Part shown: piece by piece, positions 8,726 through 17,176 of the stretch
How the letters are laid out: every line of letters begins with the position of its first letter
How positions within the stretch are numbered: position 1 is the stretch's first letter
NCBI GenBank assembly: GCA_902362275.1
Contig: CABIWB010000003.1
Span: 1 to 64,000 of the forward strand
Direction: 5' to 3'
Source: Coriobacteriaceae bacterium
GTDB lineage: Bacteria > Actinomycetota > Coriobacteriia > Coriobacteriales > Coriobacteriaceae
DNA length: 64,000 nt
Notes under the pieces: model-generated
Databases searched by the model: none
Seen by the model: only the letters and a program-made list of their open reading frames with translations
Told to the model about the DNA's origin: nothing
Program-made: the position numbers and the translations under genes

Positions 8726-8857
8726 CCCTCAGATGGAGCAAGGTGCCTTGAAAGAGGAGTGCGCTGGGCTATTTGCCCGCGCACGACGATTGAAAGGCAG
8801 ATTGCCCATCTGAGGGCCGCGCAGCGTCGAGTCATCCGCCGTTCGTTAGAACGGCGG
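8726..8857. repeat. Nested hairpins between IS and glycosyltransferase
   Basis: An outer stem CCCTCAGATGG (8726-8736) pairs with 8806-8816. An inner GTGCGC/GCGCAC stem lies at 8759-8764/8779-8784. A separate perfect hairpin CCGCCGTTC-gtta-GAACGGCGG sits at 8836-8857. No reading frame is credible here. The last hairpin lies downstream of the minus-strand glycosyltransferase and may end its transcript. Confidence 0.7.
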
Positions 8858-8937
8858 AACAAAGTGCAGGACTGTTCGCAGTAGCAAACTAAAGGCCAAG
8901 GGGTCCAGTCAACCTATCAGCAGCGATTGTTCAGCAG

Positions 8938-9969
8938 CTAGTTGAATTTGAAGATCTTTGAGGCAAGACGGTATAGGCCGAGTGTGGTTTTGTCTCCGGC
9001 ACGGCCGCGCAGGTTGGTGAAGAAGCCAACCACACCGTAGCGTGCACGACGATACATGCGCTCGTCATAGGCCTTCAGATCATTCCACAACGTCTTCAGG
9101 CGCTCATCGGCACAATCCTCGTCGGAAAGCTTAGTAAGCACCGAGCAGATTGCCATCATCATGGTGAAATAGCCCATCATGTACGAGCGCAGACGCGACG
9201 ACTCGACATCGCCGTACAGATGGAACGACTCCATCATGATGCGCGTCACGCGGAACTGCTGGTCCAGACGCTTGACCATCGTGGCTTCGTTGACGCTTTG
9301 GCCCTCACGGCCGATAAAGTAGCGATAGAGGTCGATGTCGGCGTAATACATGGTCTTGCAACGCGGCAGCGGCACGTAGGCGTAGATGTTGTCTACATAG
9401 AACGTGTGCGGCGGCATAGGCAGATTGGACGCGCGCAGCACATCCGTGCGATAGCACAGGCTGTGCATGAGCAGATTCTGGTCCAGACGGAAATGACCAA
9501 TCTGGTCCCAGGTAAAGATCTTTTTTCGCGGCAGAGCAAACTTGTAGCCAATAGCGGTGTGCGTACCCTCGTAAACCTTCTCGTACACATAGTTCGAGAT
9601 GAACAGGTCGACGCGCTGGTCGCGCTCCTCAAAACCTCGAAGGATCGAAAGCATAGTCGACAGGGCTGCGCCATCGAGCCAGTCGTCCGAGTCGACGACC
9701 TTGTAGTAGGTACCTTGCGCCTCACGCAAGCCCGAAAGGACGGCGATGCCGTGGCCGCCGTTCTCCTGATGCACCGCGCGGATGATGCCGGGATAACGTG
9801 TCTCCCACTCGTCGGCCTTGGCTGCCGTCTCGTCCTTGGAACCGTCATCGACGATGATGATCTCAATATCGGTGGCGTAATTGCTCCCCTCCAGAATGGA
9901 GGTGATGCAATGGTCCATGTCCTTGGCGGCGTTATACGAGGGAATACCGAATGATATGACTTTATGCAT
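8938..9969 (-). CDS. Family 2 glycosyltransferase
   Basis: A GT-A fold transferase of about 343 residues that adds a sugar to a cell-surface glycan. MHKVISFGIPSYNAA at the start, IIVDDGSKDETAAKADEW near residue 40 and the metal-binding VDSDDWLDG near residue 90 are the family hallmarks. No membrane segment is obvious. The ATG at 9969 was preferred because it begins the conserved strand; it overlaps the glf stop codon, so translation is probably coupled to glf, and an ATG at 9987 is possible. The neighbouring mutase suggests a galactofuranose- or galactose-containing polysaccharide. Its 3' end is duplicated in inverted orientation at 7050-7131. Confidence 0.88.
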   Translation of the reverse strand: MHKVISFGIPSYNAAKDMDHCITSILEGSNYATDIEIIIVDDGSKDETAAKADEWETRYPGIIRAVHQENGGHGIAVLSGLREAQGTYYKVVDSDDWLDGAALSTMLSILRGFEERDQRVDLFISNYVYEKVYEGTHTAIGYKFALPRKKIFTWDQIGHFRLDQNLLMHSLCYRTDVLRASNLPMPPHTFYVDNIYAYVPLPRCKTMYYADIDLYRYFIGREGQSVNEATMVKRLDQQFRVTRIMMESFHLYGDVESSRLRSYMMGYFTMMMAICSVLTKLSDEDCADERLKTLWNDLKAYDERMYRRARYGVVGFFTNLRGRAGDKTTLGLYRLASKIFKFN

Positions 9970-11164
9970 GGCAGGCGATAATCTCATCCGAAAGATCGAG
10001 GGCGGAGTTGGTCACGGCATCCATATCGTAGTAACGATACTCGGACAGGCGACCCACCGGGTGGAAGTTCGTCAGGTTCTGGACGCGCTCAAGATAGCGC
10101 TCATAGAGCTCGCGGTTCTCGGGCTCCAGAATGGCGTAATAGGGCGTCTCACCCGAGCCGGGCGTATAGGCCTTGGAATACTCCTTCATGATGGTGGTCT
10201 TGCCGGGCAGGACCTGACCAGTCATGTTCTTGAACTCGGTGATACGCGTGTAATCCTCGCTCGTGGTGTAATTGACGGTGCCCACGGGCTGGAACTGGTC
10301 CATATCGAGCGTCTCGAACTTCATGTCGAGCGTACGGTACGGCAGAGCTCCCAGGTCGAGGTTGAACAGCTCGTCGAGCGGACCGGTGTAGACGATCTCG
10401 CCGCCATAGACCTTGCCGTCGATCTTGACGGTGGTCTCGTCGATCTCGAAGAGGTCGCGGGCGTCCACGTCGCAGAACACATCAATCAGATCGTGGTCGA
10501 GCATGTGCTCGAACAGCGCGGTATAGCCGTCCTGCGGCATGCCCTGGAAGGGAGCCTGCGGGAAGTAGCGGTCATCGTCGCCCACAAAAACGGGAACGCG
10601 GCCGGTGATCGACGGGTCGATCTGGTCGGGCGTCTGGCCCCACTGCTTCATGGTGTAATGCAAAAAGACATTCTCATAGACGTAATCGGCGACTTCGGCA
10701 AGATCCGGGTCGTTCTTCTTGCGCAGCTCCATGATTGGCACCTTGACGTCCTTGCCGAAGGTCTCCACGAGCTTCTGATACAGCTCCTCGCCGCGCTCAT
10801 CGCCAAAGGCGAGCTTGAGGCTCGCGTGGTTAAAGGGCACGGGCATAAGGGTACCGTTGATGTTGGCGAGCACCTTGTGCTGATAGTCCGTCCACTTGGT
10901 AAAGCGCGACAGGAAATTATGGACGCGCTCGTTAAAAGTGTGGTAGATGTGCGGACCGTACTCGTGGATAAGGATCCCGGCCTCATCAGCGCAGTCGTAA
11001 GCGTTGCCCGCGATGTGGCTACGACGCTCCAGAACGGCAACGCGATAGCCGATGGTCTCGGCGAGACGGCGGGCACAAACGGCACCGGCATATCCGGCAC
11101 CAACGACAATCATGTCGTATGCACCGGCGTTAAAGCCTTCAGGCAGGCCTGAGGTAATCTGCAT
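9962..11164 (-). CDS. glf: UDP-galactopyranose mutase
   Basis: Flavoenzyme that interconverts UDP-galactopyranose and UDP-galactofuranose, the donor for galactofuranose in surface glycans. The FAD-binding VVGAGYAGAVCARRLAE motif follows a short N-terminal extension. AGNAYDC, GPHIYHT and the GRLSEYRYYDMD C-terminal block match the family, and 400 residues is close to the usual 370-400. AAGGAG lies seven bases upstream of the ATG. The 3' end overlaps the glycosyltransferase by eight bases, giving a two-gene unit. Confidence 0.95.
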   Translation of the reverse strand: MQITSGLPEGFNAGAYDMIVVGAGYAGAVCARRLAETIGYRVAVLERRSHIAGNAYDCADEAGILIHEYGPHIYHTFNERVHNFLSRFTKWTDYQHKVLANINGTLMPVPFNHASLKLAFGDERGEELYQKLVETFGKDVKVPIMELRKKNDPDLAEVADYVYENVFLHYTMKQWGQTPDQIDPSITGRVPVFVGDDDRYFPQAPFQGMPQDGYTALFEHMLDHDLIDVFCDVDARDLFEIDETTVKIDGKVYGGEIVYTGPLDELFNLDLGALPYRTLDMKFETLDMDQFQPVGTVNYTTSEDYTRITEFKNMTGQVLPGKTTIMKEYSKAYTPGSGETPYYAILEPENRELYERYLERVQNLTNFHPVGRLSEYRYYDMDAVTNSALDLSDEIIACHA

Positions 11165-11262
11165 CGATACTCCTTGTCAAAAGCCACGGGCTCGTTAGCT
11201 GGGCTTTTCTCGAACATTCTTCGAGACATATTTATCAGAGCGATTATAGCGCTAATGCGTCC

Positions 11263-11268
11263 TATAAT
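11263..11268 (+). promoter_or_regulatory. Candidate -10 box for pta
   Basis: A perfect TATAAT about 130 bases upstream of pta, in the short gap after the divergent glf promoter area. No convincing -35 box is seen. Confidence 0.4.
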
Positions 11269-11321
11269 GAGCTTGCCACACAAGGAAAGCTCGAGCACCG
11301 CGGCGTACATTATTGAAAGGT

Positions 11322-11343
11322 AAACCCGCTAGCAGCGGGTTTA
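11322..11343 (+). terminator. Hairpin in the pta leader
   Basis: AAACCCGCT-agc-AGCGGGTTT is a perfect nine-base stem followed by ATTCG, about 50 bases before the pta start. It lies between the candidate promoter and the gene, so it could attenuate pta or stabilise its mRNA. Confidence 0.5.
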
Positions 11344-11395
11344 TTCGTGTGCAGTCAGGCGCCTGGAGCTTAGCGAAACGCTTGTAAGGAGTAAC

Positions 11396-12376
11396 ATGAG
11401 CGATTTCCTTAACCGTATGAAGTCTGCCGCCAAGGCCGACCTTAAGACGATCGTCCTGCCCGAGGGCGAGGATCCGCGCACCATCGTCGCAGCCACCAAG
11501 ATCATCGAGGAGGGCCTGGCAAAGATCGTCATCCTGGGCAACCCCGACGAGATCAACGTTCCCGGCGCTACCGTCATCGACCCGCGAAATGCCGAGAAGC
11601 ACGAGGAGTACGCGCAGAAGTTTGCCGAGCTCCGCGCCAAGAAGGGTGTCACCATCGAGCAGGCTCGCGCCCAGGTGATGGACGCTACCTACTTTGGCAC
11701 CATGATGGTCAAGATGGGCGATGCCGACGGCCTGGTTTCCGGCGCCTGCCACTCCACCGCCGACACCCTGCGCCCCGCACTGCAGATCCTTAAGACCGCC
11801 CCGGGCACCAAGCTGGTCTCGGCCTTCTTCGTTATGTGCACCGACACTCCGCAGTTCGGCACCGACGGCACGCTGATCTTTGCCGACTGCGGCCTCAACA
11901 TCAACCCGTCCTCCGACGAGCTCTCCGAGATCGCCATCGCCTCCGCTCACTCCTGGTCCACCTTCATGGGCAACGTTGAGCCGCACGTGGCCATGCTCTC
12001 CTACTCCACTATGGGCTCCGCTGGCGGCGAAGTCGCCAAGAAGGTCCAGGAGGCCGTGAAATTCTGCAAGGAGAAGACTCCCGAGCTCGCCATCGATGGC
12101 GACCTGCAGCTCGACGCCGCCATCGTCCCCACCGTCGCCCAGCTCAAGGCTCCCGGCTCCTCCGTTGCCGGCAAGGCCAACGTGCTCGTGTTCCCCGACC
12201 TCGAGGCCGGCAACATCGGCTACAAGCTGGTCCAGCGCTTTGCCGGCGCCGACGCTTACGGCCCCATCCTGCAGGGCATCGCCAAGCCGGTTAACGACCT
12301 TTCACGCGGCTGCTCTGCCGACGACATCGTGGGTGTCGTGGCCATCACCGCCGTCCAGGCTCAGATGGCTGAGTAG
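11396..12376 (+). CDS. pta: Phosphate acetyltransferase
   Basis: Converts acetyl-CoA and phosphate to acetyl phosphate, the first half of acetate/ATP formation. A single-domain 326-residue Pta without the E. coli-type N-terminal extension. Recognisable blocks are VLPEGEDPRT, GLVSGACHSTADTLRPALQ, SYSTMGSAGG and LVFPDLEAGNIGYK. TAAGGAG lies six bases before the ATG. It faces the two acetate kinase genes, which finish the pathway, but is transcribed separately from them. Confidence 0.96.
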   Translation: MSDFLNRMKSAAKADLKTIVLPEGEDPRTIVAATKIIEEGLAKIVILGNPDEINVPGATVIDPRNAEKHEEYAQKFAELRAKKGVTIEQARAQVMDATYFGTMMVKMGDADGLVSGACHSTADTLRPALQILKTAPGTKLVSAFFVMCTDTPQFGTDGTLIFADCGLNINPSSDELSEIAIASAHSWSTFMGNVEPHVAMLSYSTMGSAGGEVAKKVQEAVKFCKEKTPELAIDGDLQLDAAIVPTVAQLKAPGSSVAGKANVLVFPDLEAGNIGYKLVQRFAGADAYGPILQGIAKPVNDLSRGCSADDIVGVVAITAVQAQMAE

Positions 12377-12391
12377 CGTACGCACTCACCC

Positions 12392-12522
12392 GAAGGCCGT
12401 ACGGGCTAACCCCTGAAAACGTCCTCGACCAAAGAAACGCCCCCGTTCTGCTCCTTCGGAGCTACGAACGGGGGCGTTTCTGGTCTGCGGAATGTTTTCA
12501 GGGGTTAGCCCGTACGGCCTTC
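12392..12522. repeat. 131-base near-perfect inverted repeat between pta and ackA
   Basis: The outer 29-base arms (12392-12420 and 12494-12522, GAAGGCCGTACGGGC onward) are perfectly complementary. An inner 19-21-base stem (12428-12448 with 12466-12484) around ACGCCCCCGTTC is complementary with a two-base bulge. It sits at the pta 3' end, in the convergent gap, and can act as a terminator in either direction. Confidence 0.9.
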
Positions 12523-12668
12523 TACCGCCACGTAGCAATCAGGGTATCTGGGGTGGACGGCGGCTTGGCTACGAGCTGGAGCTGAGGATCTGAATGGTCG
12601 GGTGCCGTTGCTGGGAGCGTAGGCGTTGCTGGTGATGATCACTTTGGGACTGAAATTTCCGCCTGCCA
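12523..12668. other. Gap between long hairpin and ackA terminator
   Basis: About 150 bases with no convincing gene or motif. Confidence 0.4.
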
Positions 12669-12670
12669 GC

Positions 12671-12708
12671 AAAAAGGCCTCCCGAGCTGTTGCTCGGGAG
12701 GCCTTTCG
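12671..12708 (-). terminator. Terminator of ackA (downstream copy)
   Basis: A perfect 15-base stem AAAGGCCTCCCGAGC with a four-base loop and A/T tracts on both sides, 20 bases past the ackA stop codon. Confidence 0.9.
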
Positions 12709-12728
12709 TTTACATGCAAACGGGTGCA

Positions 12729-13907
12729 CTAGTTATTCGCGGTCAGACGCTCGACGTCGTGGGCGATCATGTATTCCTCGTCGGTGGGGATGACCATAAC
12801 CGTGACGGAAGAGCCGGCGGCACTGATGACCTGCGGGCCGTTGCCCACGGCCTCGCGGTTCTTGTTGTTGTCGATGCGTGCGCCCAGCCACTCAAAGCAG
12901 TCGCAGAAGGCCTTGCGGATCGACCAGTCGTTCTCGCCGATGCCGGCGGTAAAGGTGATGGTGTCCACGCCCGCCATGGAAGCGATCATGGAGCCGGCCT
13001 GCTGCATGGCCTTGTAGGCGAACATATCGAAGGCGAGCAGGCAGCGCTCGTCGCCCTCGGAGGCGCGTGTACGGATGTCGCGGGCGTCGTTGGAGATGCC
13101 CGAGATGGCAAGCAGACCAGACTGCTTGTTCATCATGTCATCAACTTCCTGATAGCTGTAGCCTCCCTCGCGCTGGAGGTAGCACACGGTGGCCGGGTCA
13201 ATGGAACCACAGCGAGTGCCCATCATCAGGCCGTCGAGCGGCGTGAGGCCCATCGTGGTGTCGCGGCACACGCCGTCCTCGATAGCAGCGAGCGAAGCAC
13301 CGTTACCCAAATGGCATGAAAGCAGACGGTGGCAGCGCGAGCCCAGGATCTCCTTGGCCATCATCCACTCGTAACGATGACTCGTTCCGTGGGCGCCATA
13401 TTTGCGCACATGATACTTGTCGCACACGTCCTTGGGCAGGGCGTAAGTGTAGGCAACCTCGGGCATGGTCATGTGGAACGAGGTGTCGAAGACCGCCACG
13501 TTGGGCAGCTCCGGATACTTCTCACGGCAATACTCAATCGCTGCGGCCTCGCCGTAGTTGTGCAGCGGAGCAAGCGGTGCCACCTCAAGAATCTTGGCCA
13601 TAACCTCGTCGTCGACAACTGCGGAATCATCGAAGTGCCAGCCGCCCTGAACGATACGATGCCCAATGCCATCGATCGTAAAGTCGGTCTTCTCGAGCTC
13701 CTCGAGCACGCAAGCGATAGCAGAGCGATGATCGGGGAAGGGAACCTCCTCGGTCTGCTTGGCGCCACCGTTCTCGGAATGACCAAAGATACCCATGTCC
13801 GAGCCGATACGCTCGCAGTTGCCCTTGGCGAAAACCTCGCGGGTATCGGTATCCAGAAGCTGATATTTAAGGCTTGAGCTGCCGGCGTTGACAACAAGTA
13901 CGTTCAT
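12729..13907 (-). CDS. ackA: Acetate kinase, downstream paralogue
   Basis: Forms acetate and ATP from acetyl phosphate and ADP. The 392-residue protein begins MNVLVVNAGSSSLKYQL, and the ASKHA-fold blocks HRIVQGGWHF, FDTSFHMTMP, HLGNGAS, MGLTPLDGLMMGTRCG and FTAGIGEND are all present. AAAGGAG precedes the ATG. It lies directly downstream of a second full-length paralogue with a terminator between them. It differs clearly from that copy in its variable regions (for example residues 33-60), so this is not a recent duplication. Confidence 0.94.
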   Translation of the reverse strand: MNVLVVNAGSSSLKYQLLDTDTREVFAKGNCERIGSDMGIFGHSENGGAKQTEEVPFPDHRSAIACVLEELEKTDFTIDGIGHRIVQGGWHFDDSAVVDDEVMAKILEVAPLAPLHNYGEAAAIEYCREKYPELPNVAVFDTSFHMTMPEVAYTYALPKDVCDKYHVRKYGAHGTSHRYEWMMAKEILGSRCHRLLSCHLGNGASLAAIEDGVCRDTTMGLTPLDGLMMGTRCGSIDPATVCYLQREGGYSYQEVDDMMNKQSGLLAISGISNDARDIRTRASEGDERCLLAFDMFAYKAMQQAGSMIASMAGVDTITFTAGIGENDWSIRKAFCDCFEWLGARIDNNKNREAVGNGPQVISAAGSSVTVMVIPTDEEYMIAHDVERLTANN

Positions 13908-14025
13908 GAGGCTCCTTTGCAGTGCAATACGGTCGACGCAGACCTCTTAAGGCGACCGTATTTTAATAAGAAGTTATCACATCTTAATAAATAGCTATCA
14001 GGCATATCGCCCAACGAGCGCAAAA

Positions 14026-14060
14026 GAGGGGCTGAACGGCACTTGGTCGTCCAGCCCCTC
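14026..14060 (-). terminator. Terminator between the two ackA genes
   Basis: Stem GAGGGGCTG with its complement CAGCCCCTC, followed on the minus strand by TTTTG. Placed 11 bases past the upstream ackA stop, so the two kinases are probably not simply co-transcribed. Confidence 0.8.
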
Positions 14061-14071
14061 CCCTCTTGCAA

Positions 14072-15250
14072 TTACTTGCCGTTGACGATGCGCTCGACGT
14101 CAGAAGCGATCATGAACTCCTCGTCCGTGGGAATGACGAAGATCTTGACCTTGGAATCCTTGGCAGACAGGCACCAAGCGCCGTCGCCACGCAGGGCGTT
14201 ACGGGCATGGTCCATCTTGACACCCATAAAGGCCAGACGGTCGGCCACACCGGCGCGGACGGCCGGAGCGTGCTCGCCGATGCCGGCGGTAAAGACGAGC
14301 GTGTCCATGCCGCACATGGAGGTGGCCATCTCGGCGGCCTTGGCGGCAATCTTGTAGACGAACATATCGAAGGCGAGCTGAGCCTCGGAATCGCCAGCAG
14401 CAGCAAGCTCCTCGACGTTACGGCAGTCGTTGGTCTTTCCGCCGGTCACGGCCAAAAGGCCGGACTTCTTGTTCATCATCTCGTCGACCTCGTCGAAGGT
14501 GTAGCCGCCCTCGCGCTGCAGGTAGCACACGGTAGCCGGGTCGATAGAACCGCAGCGGGTGCCCATCATGACGCCGTCGAGCGGGGTAAGGCCCATGGTG
14601 GTGTCCATGCACTTGCCGTCCTCGATAGCGCACAGGGAAGCGCCGGAGCCAATGTGGCACACGACAACCTTGCGGGCCTCGCCGTTGGTCATCTCGGCAA
14701 CCTTCTTGGAGATGTAGCGGTAGCTGGTGCCATGGGCGCCGTACTTACGGATGTGCAGCTTGTCGCAGACGTCCTTGGGCAGGGCGTAGGTCTTGGCGAC
14801 CTCGGGCATGTTGAAGTGGAAAGCGGTGTCGTAGACCGTGACGTTGGGCAGGTCGGGATACTGCTCCAGGCAGTACTCAATAACGTTGGCCTCGGGGTTG
14901 TTGTGCAGCGGGGCGAGCGGGGCAACCTCGCGGATCTTGGCAAGAACGTCCTCGTCGACGAGGGAGGAATCGCCAAAGTACCAACCGCCCTGAACGATGC
15001 GGTGGCCGATGCCCTCGATCTTGACGCCGTTAGCCTCGAGGTCCTTCAGGACAACCTCGATGGCGACCTTGTGGTCGGGGAACTCGATGTTCTCGGTCAC
15101 CTTCTTGGAGCCGTTGGCAGCGTGGGTGAAGGTGCCGCCGGTAAAGCAGACGCGCTCGCAGGAGCCCTTTGCGGACACCTTGTGGGACTTGGTATCGATG
15201 ACCTGATACTTAAGGGTCGAAGATCCTGCGTTGACGACCAGAACGTTCAT
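14072..15250 (-). CDS. ackA: Acetate kinase, upstream paralogue
   Basis: A second intact 392-residue acetate kinase (MNVLVVNAGSSTLKYQV) with the same catalytic blocks (HRIVQGGWYF, HIGSGAS, GLTPLDGVMMGTRCG, FTAGIGEHA). AGGGAG lies seven bases upstream. Its codon use is more uniformly biased than that of the downstream copy, which would fit higher expression. Why two kinases are kept is not evident; different acyl phosphate preference (acetate versus propionate/butyrate) or different regulation are possibilities. Confidence 0.94.
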   Translation of the reverse strand: MNVLVVNAGSSTLKYQVIDTKSHKVSAKGSCERVCFTGGTFTHAANGSKKVTENIEFPDHKVAIEVVLKDLEANGVKIEGIGHRIVQGGWYFGDSSLVDEDVLAKIREVAPLAPLHNNPEANVIEYCLEQYPDLPNVTVYDTAFHFNMPEVAKTYALPKDVCDKLHIRKYGAHGTSYRYISKKVAEMTNGEARKVVVCHIGSGASLCAIEDGKCMDTTMGLTPLDGVMMGTRCGSIDPATVCYLQREGGYTFDEVDEMMNKKSGLLAVTGGKTNDCRNVEELAAAGDSEAQLAFDMFVYKIAAKAAEMATSMCGMDTLVFTAGIGEHAPAVRAGVADRLAFMGVKMDHARNALRGDGAWCLSAKDSKVKIFVIPTDEEFMIASDVERIVNGK

Positions 15251-15303
15251 GTGTCTCCCTACTAACAGGCGGTGTGGCGCCGCCAGGTTACATACGCTTC
15301 AAT

Positions 15304-15337
15304 AATAAACCCAAACGCCCTCGCGCTCGGGTTTATT
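15304..15337 (-). terminator. Terminator of the HIT gene
   Basis: Perfect AATAAACCC/GGGTTTATT stem with a 16-base loop, between the HIT gene stop and the ackA start on the minus strand. Confidence 0.65.
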
Positions 15338-15397
15338 GCGTTGATATATAAGTTATCGATGCCGCAGCTTCCGTTTCATTGCACGGCGCAGGCGTCC

Positions 15398-15733
15398 TCA
15401 GATGAGGTTCTCGCCCAGGTTCTTGCCGCCGAGGACGTGCATGTGGAAGTGCATGACAGTCTGGCCGGCGTTGACGCCCTTGTTGGAGATGACGCGGAAG
15501 CCGTCCTCCAGGCCCTTGGCCTTGGCAACCTCCTGGATGGCGTGGGCCATGGCGCCCATGGTCTCAGCCGGCACGTTGTCGGCGATGTCGCCGTAGTGCT
15601 TCTTGGGGATCACGAGCGTGTGGACGGGCGCCTGGGGATTGAGGTCATCGAACGCGATGACCTGATCGTCCTCATAGACGACAGTCGAGGGGATCTCGTG
15701 GTTGGCAATTTTGCAGAAAATGCAATCACACAT
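15398..15733 (-). CDS. HIT family (histidine triad) nucleotide-binding protein
   Basis: A 111-residue Hint-type nucleotide hydrolase. The histidine triad is HFHMHVLGG near the C-terminus, and the N-terminal CDCIFCKI cysteine pair is typical of zinc-binding members. It hydrolyses purine nucleoside phosphoramidates in characterised relatives. AAAGGA lies before the ATG. It stands alone, closed by its own terminator. Confidence 0.93.
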   Translation of the reverse strand: MCDCIFCKIANHEIPSTVVYEDDQVIAFDDLNPQAPVHTLVIPKKHYGDIADNVPAETMGAMAHAIQEVAKAKGLEDGFRVISNKGVNAGQTVMHFHMHVLGGKNLGENLI

Positions 15734-15879
15734 GCTGGTTCCTTTCTAGTGACAACGCAAAAAGTCGTGTTGTTCAGTGAAACACCAAGACAGTTTAGCC
15801 CACTTCAAAGATCCCAATTGAGCGAATTCTATTCCTCTGCAATCGCAATGGCCAGAGAGCTCCATCCATACGCTCGCAT

Positions 15880-17100
15880 CTATTTAGAAGCCTTGACCTC
15901 AGGAATGATCAATACCGGAAGGACAGATAGACCGTAAAGCAGAGCAATAAGCATCATTTGTTTGTCGTAATCTGAACCGGAAATAGCCGCAATCCCAATA
16001 GGAAGCATATAAGAACCCAAAAGGCTAACTTCGGCCATAATGCCGCCAGCGCTGCCCGCATAACGAGTGCCGATTTCTGCAAATGAAACTGGCAGAGCTT
16101 GAACAACTGGACCCATCATGCTCGTAACGATGCCGCACACTGCAAGCAATACCCCCATGGACTTCAAGCCCGAGGCAAACCACGCAACTGCAATTGAAAT
16201 AGAGCCAAGAAGCCCGACAATCACAAGATACGGTCGCGCAAGGCGGCATTTACCGTAAAGTATCGGAGCAATCAAGCAGCCGATAATCCCAGCAGCGGTT
16301 GTCAGCGCCGCCATTTCGCCGGCCGTCGAAGCATCGGTGCCTCGCACAAGCTCAAGAGCCTGAGGTAGCACACCGGAAAAGGCGGTCGTGGCGGCAAGTG
16401 AGAAAGCGGCGCAAATCGCGCAAAGCCAAACGTTACGCGAACGAAAAGCAGTCAGAAGGGCTTGGTCGTGCTCAACGCCATCAGGAATAAGTGAGTCATG
16501 CTGTGCGTTCTTACCAAATAAACCCCAGAAGATAGTCAGAACGACCAACAACGCTTCTGCAACTGTATAGCCCATTAGCACGGAAGACATAAACGCCGAT
16601 GACGCTTGCGCCGCCGCAATGCCAAAGCAAGTCGCCGCATAGTAAATGCCCATCGCAACATCCGTCTTATCTGCAAACCAAAGTCCAAGCGTCTTTGCAT
16701 TATTGGCAGTCAATGCCGCCATCCCCACGCCGATGCAAAACATCGAGACAAGTTGAGCAGGATAGTTCGATAGGGTGAAAATTCTGATAGCGCCGCCAAC
16801 CAAAGAAACACAGAACCCGCCAAGTATCACTACTTTGGGCCCAAGCCTATCTCCAAGTGATCCGAACGGGAGACTAAAGAAAACGGCCGCAAGCATTGGC
16901 GCCAGAAAGAGAGATGAGAATCCGACAGGGTCGATATTCATCTGAGGCATGATGACCGTAGCATAGGCAGCGACCTGATACTGCATGAAGTTGCCCAAAA
17001 AACAGAGACCACACGTCAACAGCAATATTAACCAGCGGTAACCACTCGAAGCCCGCTTTTGCTCAACTTTGTGCGCAACTTCGCACGCTTCACCATCCAT
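15880..17100 (-). CDS. MFS transporter (second of a paralogous pair)
   Basis: A 406-residue integral membrane protein with about 12 hydrophobic segments. The MFS loop motif reads GSLGDRLGPK after TM2. The first 100 residues match the neighbouring transporter closely (GYRW, NFMQYQV, PMLAAVF), so the two arose by duplication. The substrate is unknown; the esterase and MerR regulator nearby suggest an ester or aromatic compound. A terminator-like hairpin separates it from the upstream transporter, so it may be expressed at a lower level or separately. Confidence 0.88.
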   Translation of the reverse strand: MDGEACEVAHKVEQKRASSGYRWLILLLTCGLCFLGNFMQYQVAAYATVIMPQMNIDPVGFSSLFLAPMLAAVFFSLPFGSLGDRLGPKVVILGGFCVSLVGGAIRIFTLSNYPAQLVSMFCIGVGMAALTANNAKTLGLWFADKTDVAMGIYYAATCFGIAAAQASSAFMSSVLMGYTVAEALLVVLTIFWGLFGKNAQHDSLIPDGVEHDQALLTAFRSRNVWLCAICAAFSLAATTAFSGVLPQALELVRGTDASTAGEMAALTTAAGIIGCLIAPILYGKCRLARPYLVIVGLLGSISIAVAWFASGLKSMGVLLAVCGIVTSMMGPVVQALPVSFAEIGTRYAGSAGGIMAEVSLLGSYMLPIGIAAISGSDYDKQMMLIALLYGLSVLPVLIIPEVKASK

Positions 17101-17118
17101 TGCACCAACCTCACATTA

Positions 17119-17159
17119 AAAATGGTCGCGACCCCCATATCAACTGGAGGTCGCGACCA
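17119..17159 (-). terminator. Intrinsic terminator between the two MFS genes
   Basis: Perfect 11-base stem TGGTCGCGACC (17123-17133 with 17149-17159) followed on the minus strand by TTTTT. It sits between the stop of the upstream transporter and the start of the downstream one, so it can attenuate the second gene. Confidence 0.8.
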
Positions 17160-17176
17160 GGCAAAACACCGATTAA

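Noticed and set aside
9881..11152. 423-codon plus-strand ORF opposite glf
   Set aside because: Antisense shadow of UDP-galactopyranose mutase; no ribosome binding site or family motif.
11322..11343. T-box or other riboswitch before pta
   Set aside because: Only one short hairpin is present; no T-box sequence or specifier stem was found.
14066..15265. 399-codon plus-strand ORF opposite ackA
   Set aside because: Mirror frame of a strongly codon-biased gene, rich in Gly, Val and His without any domain.
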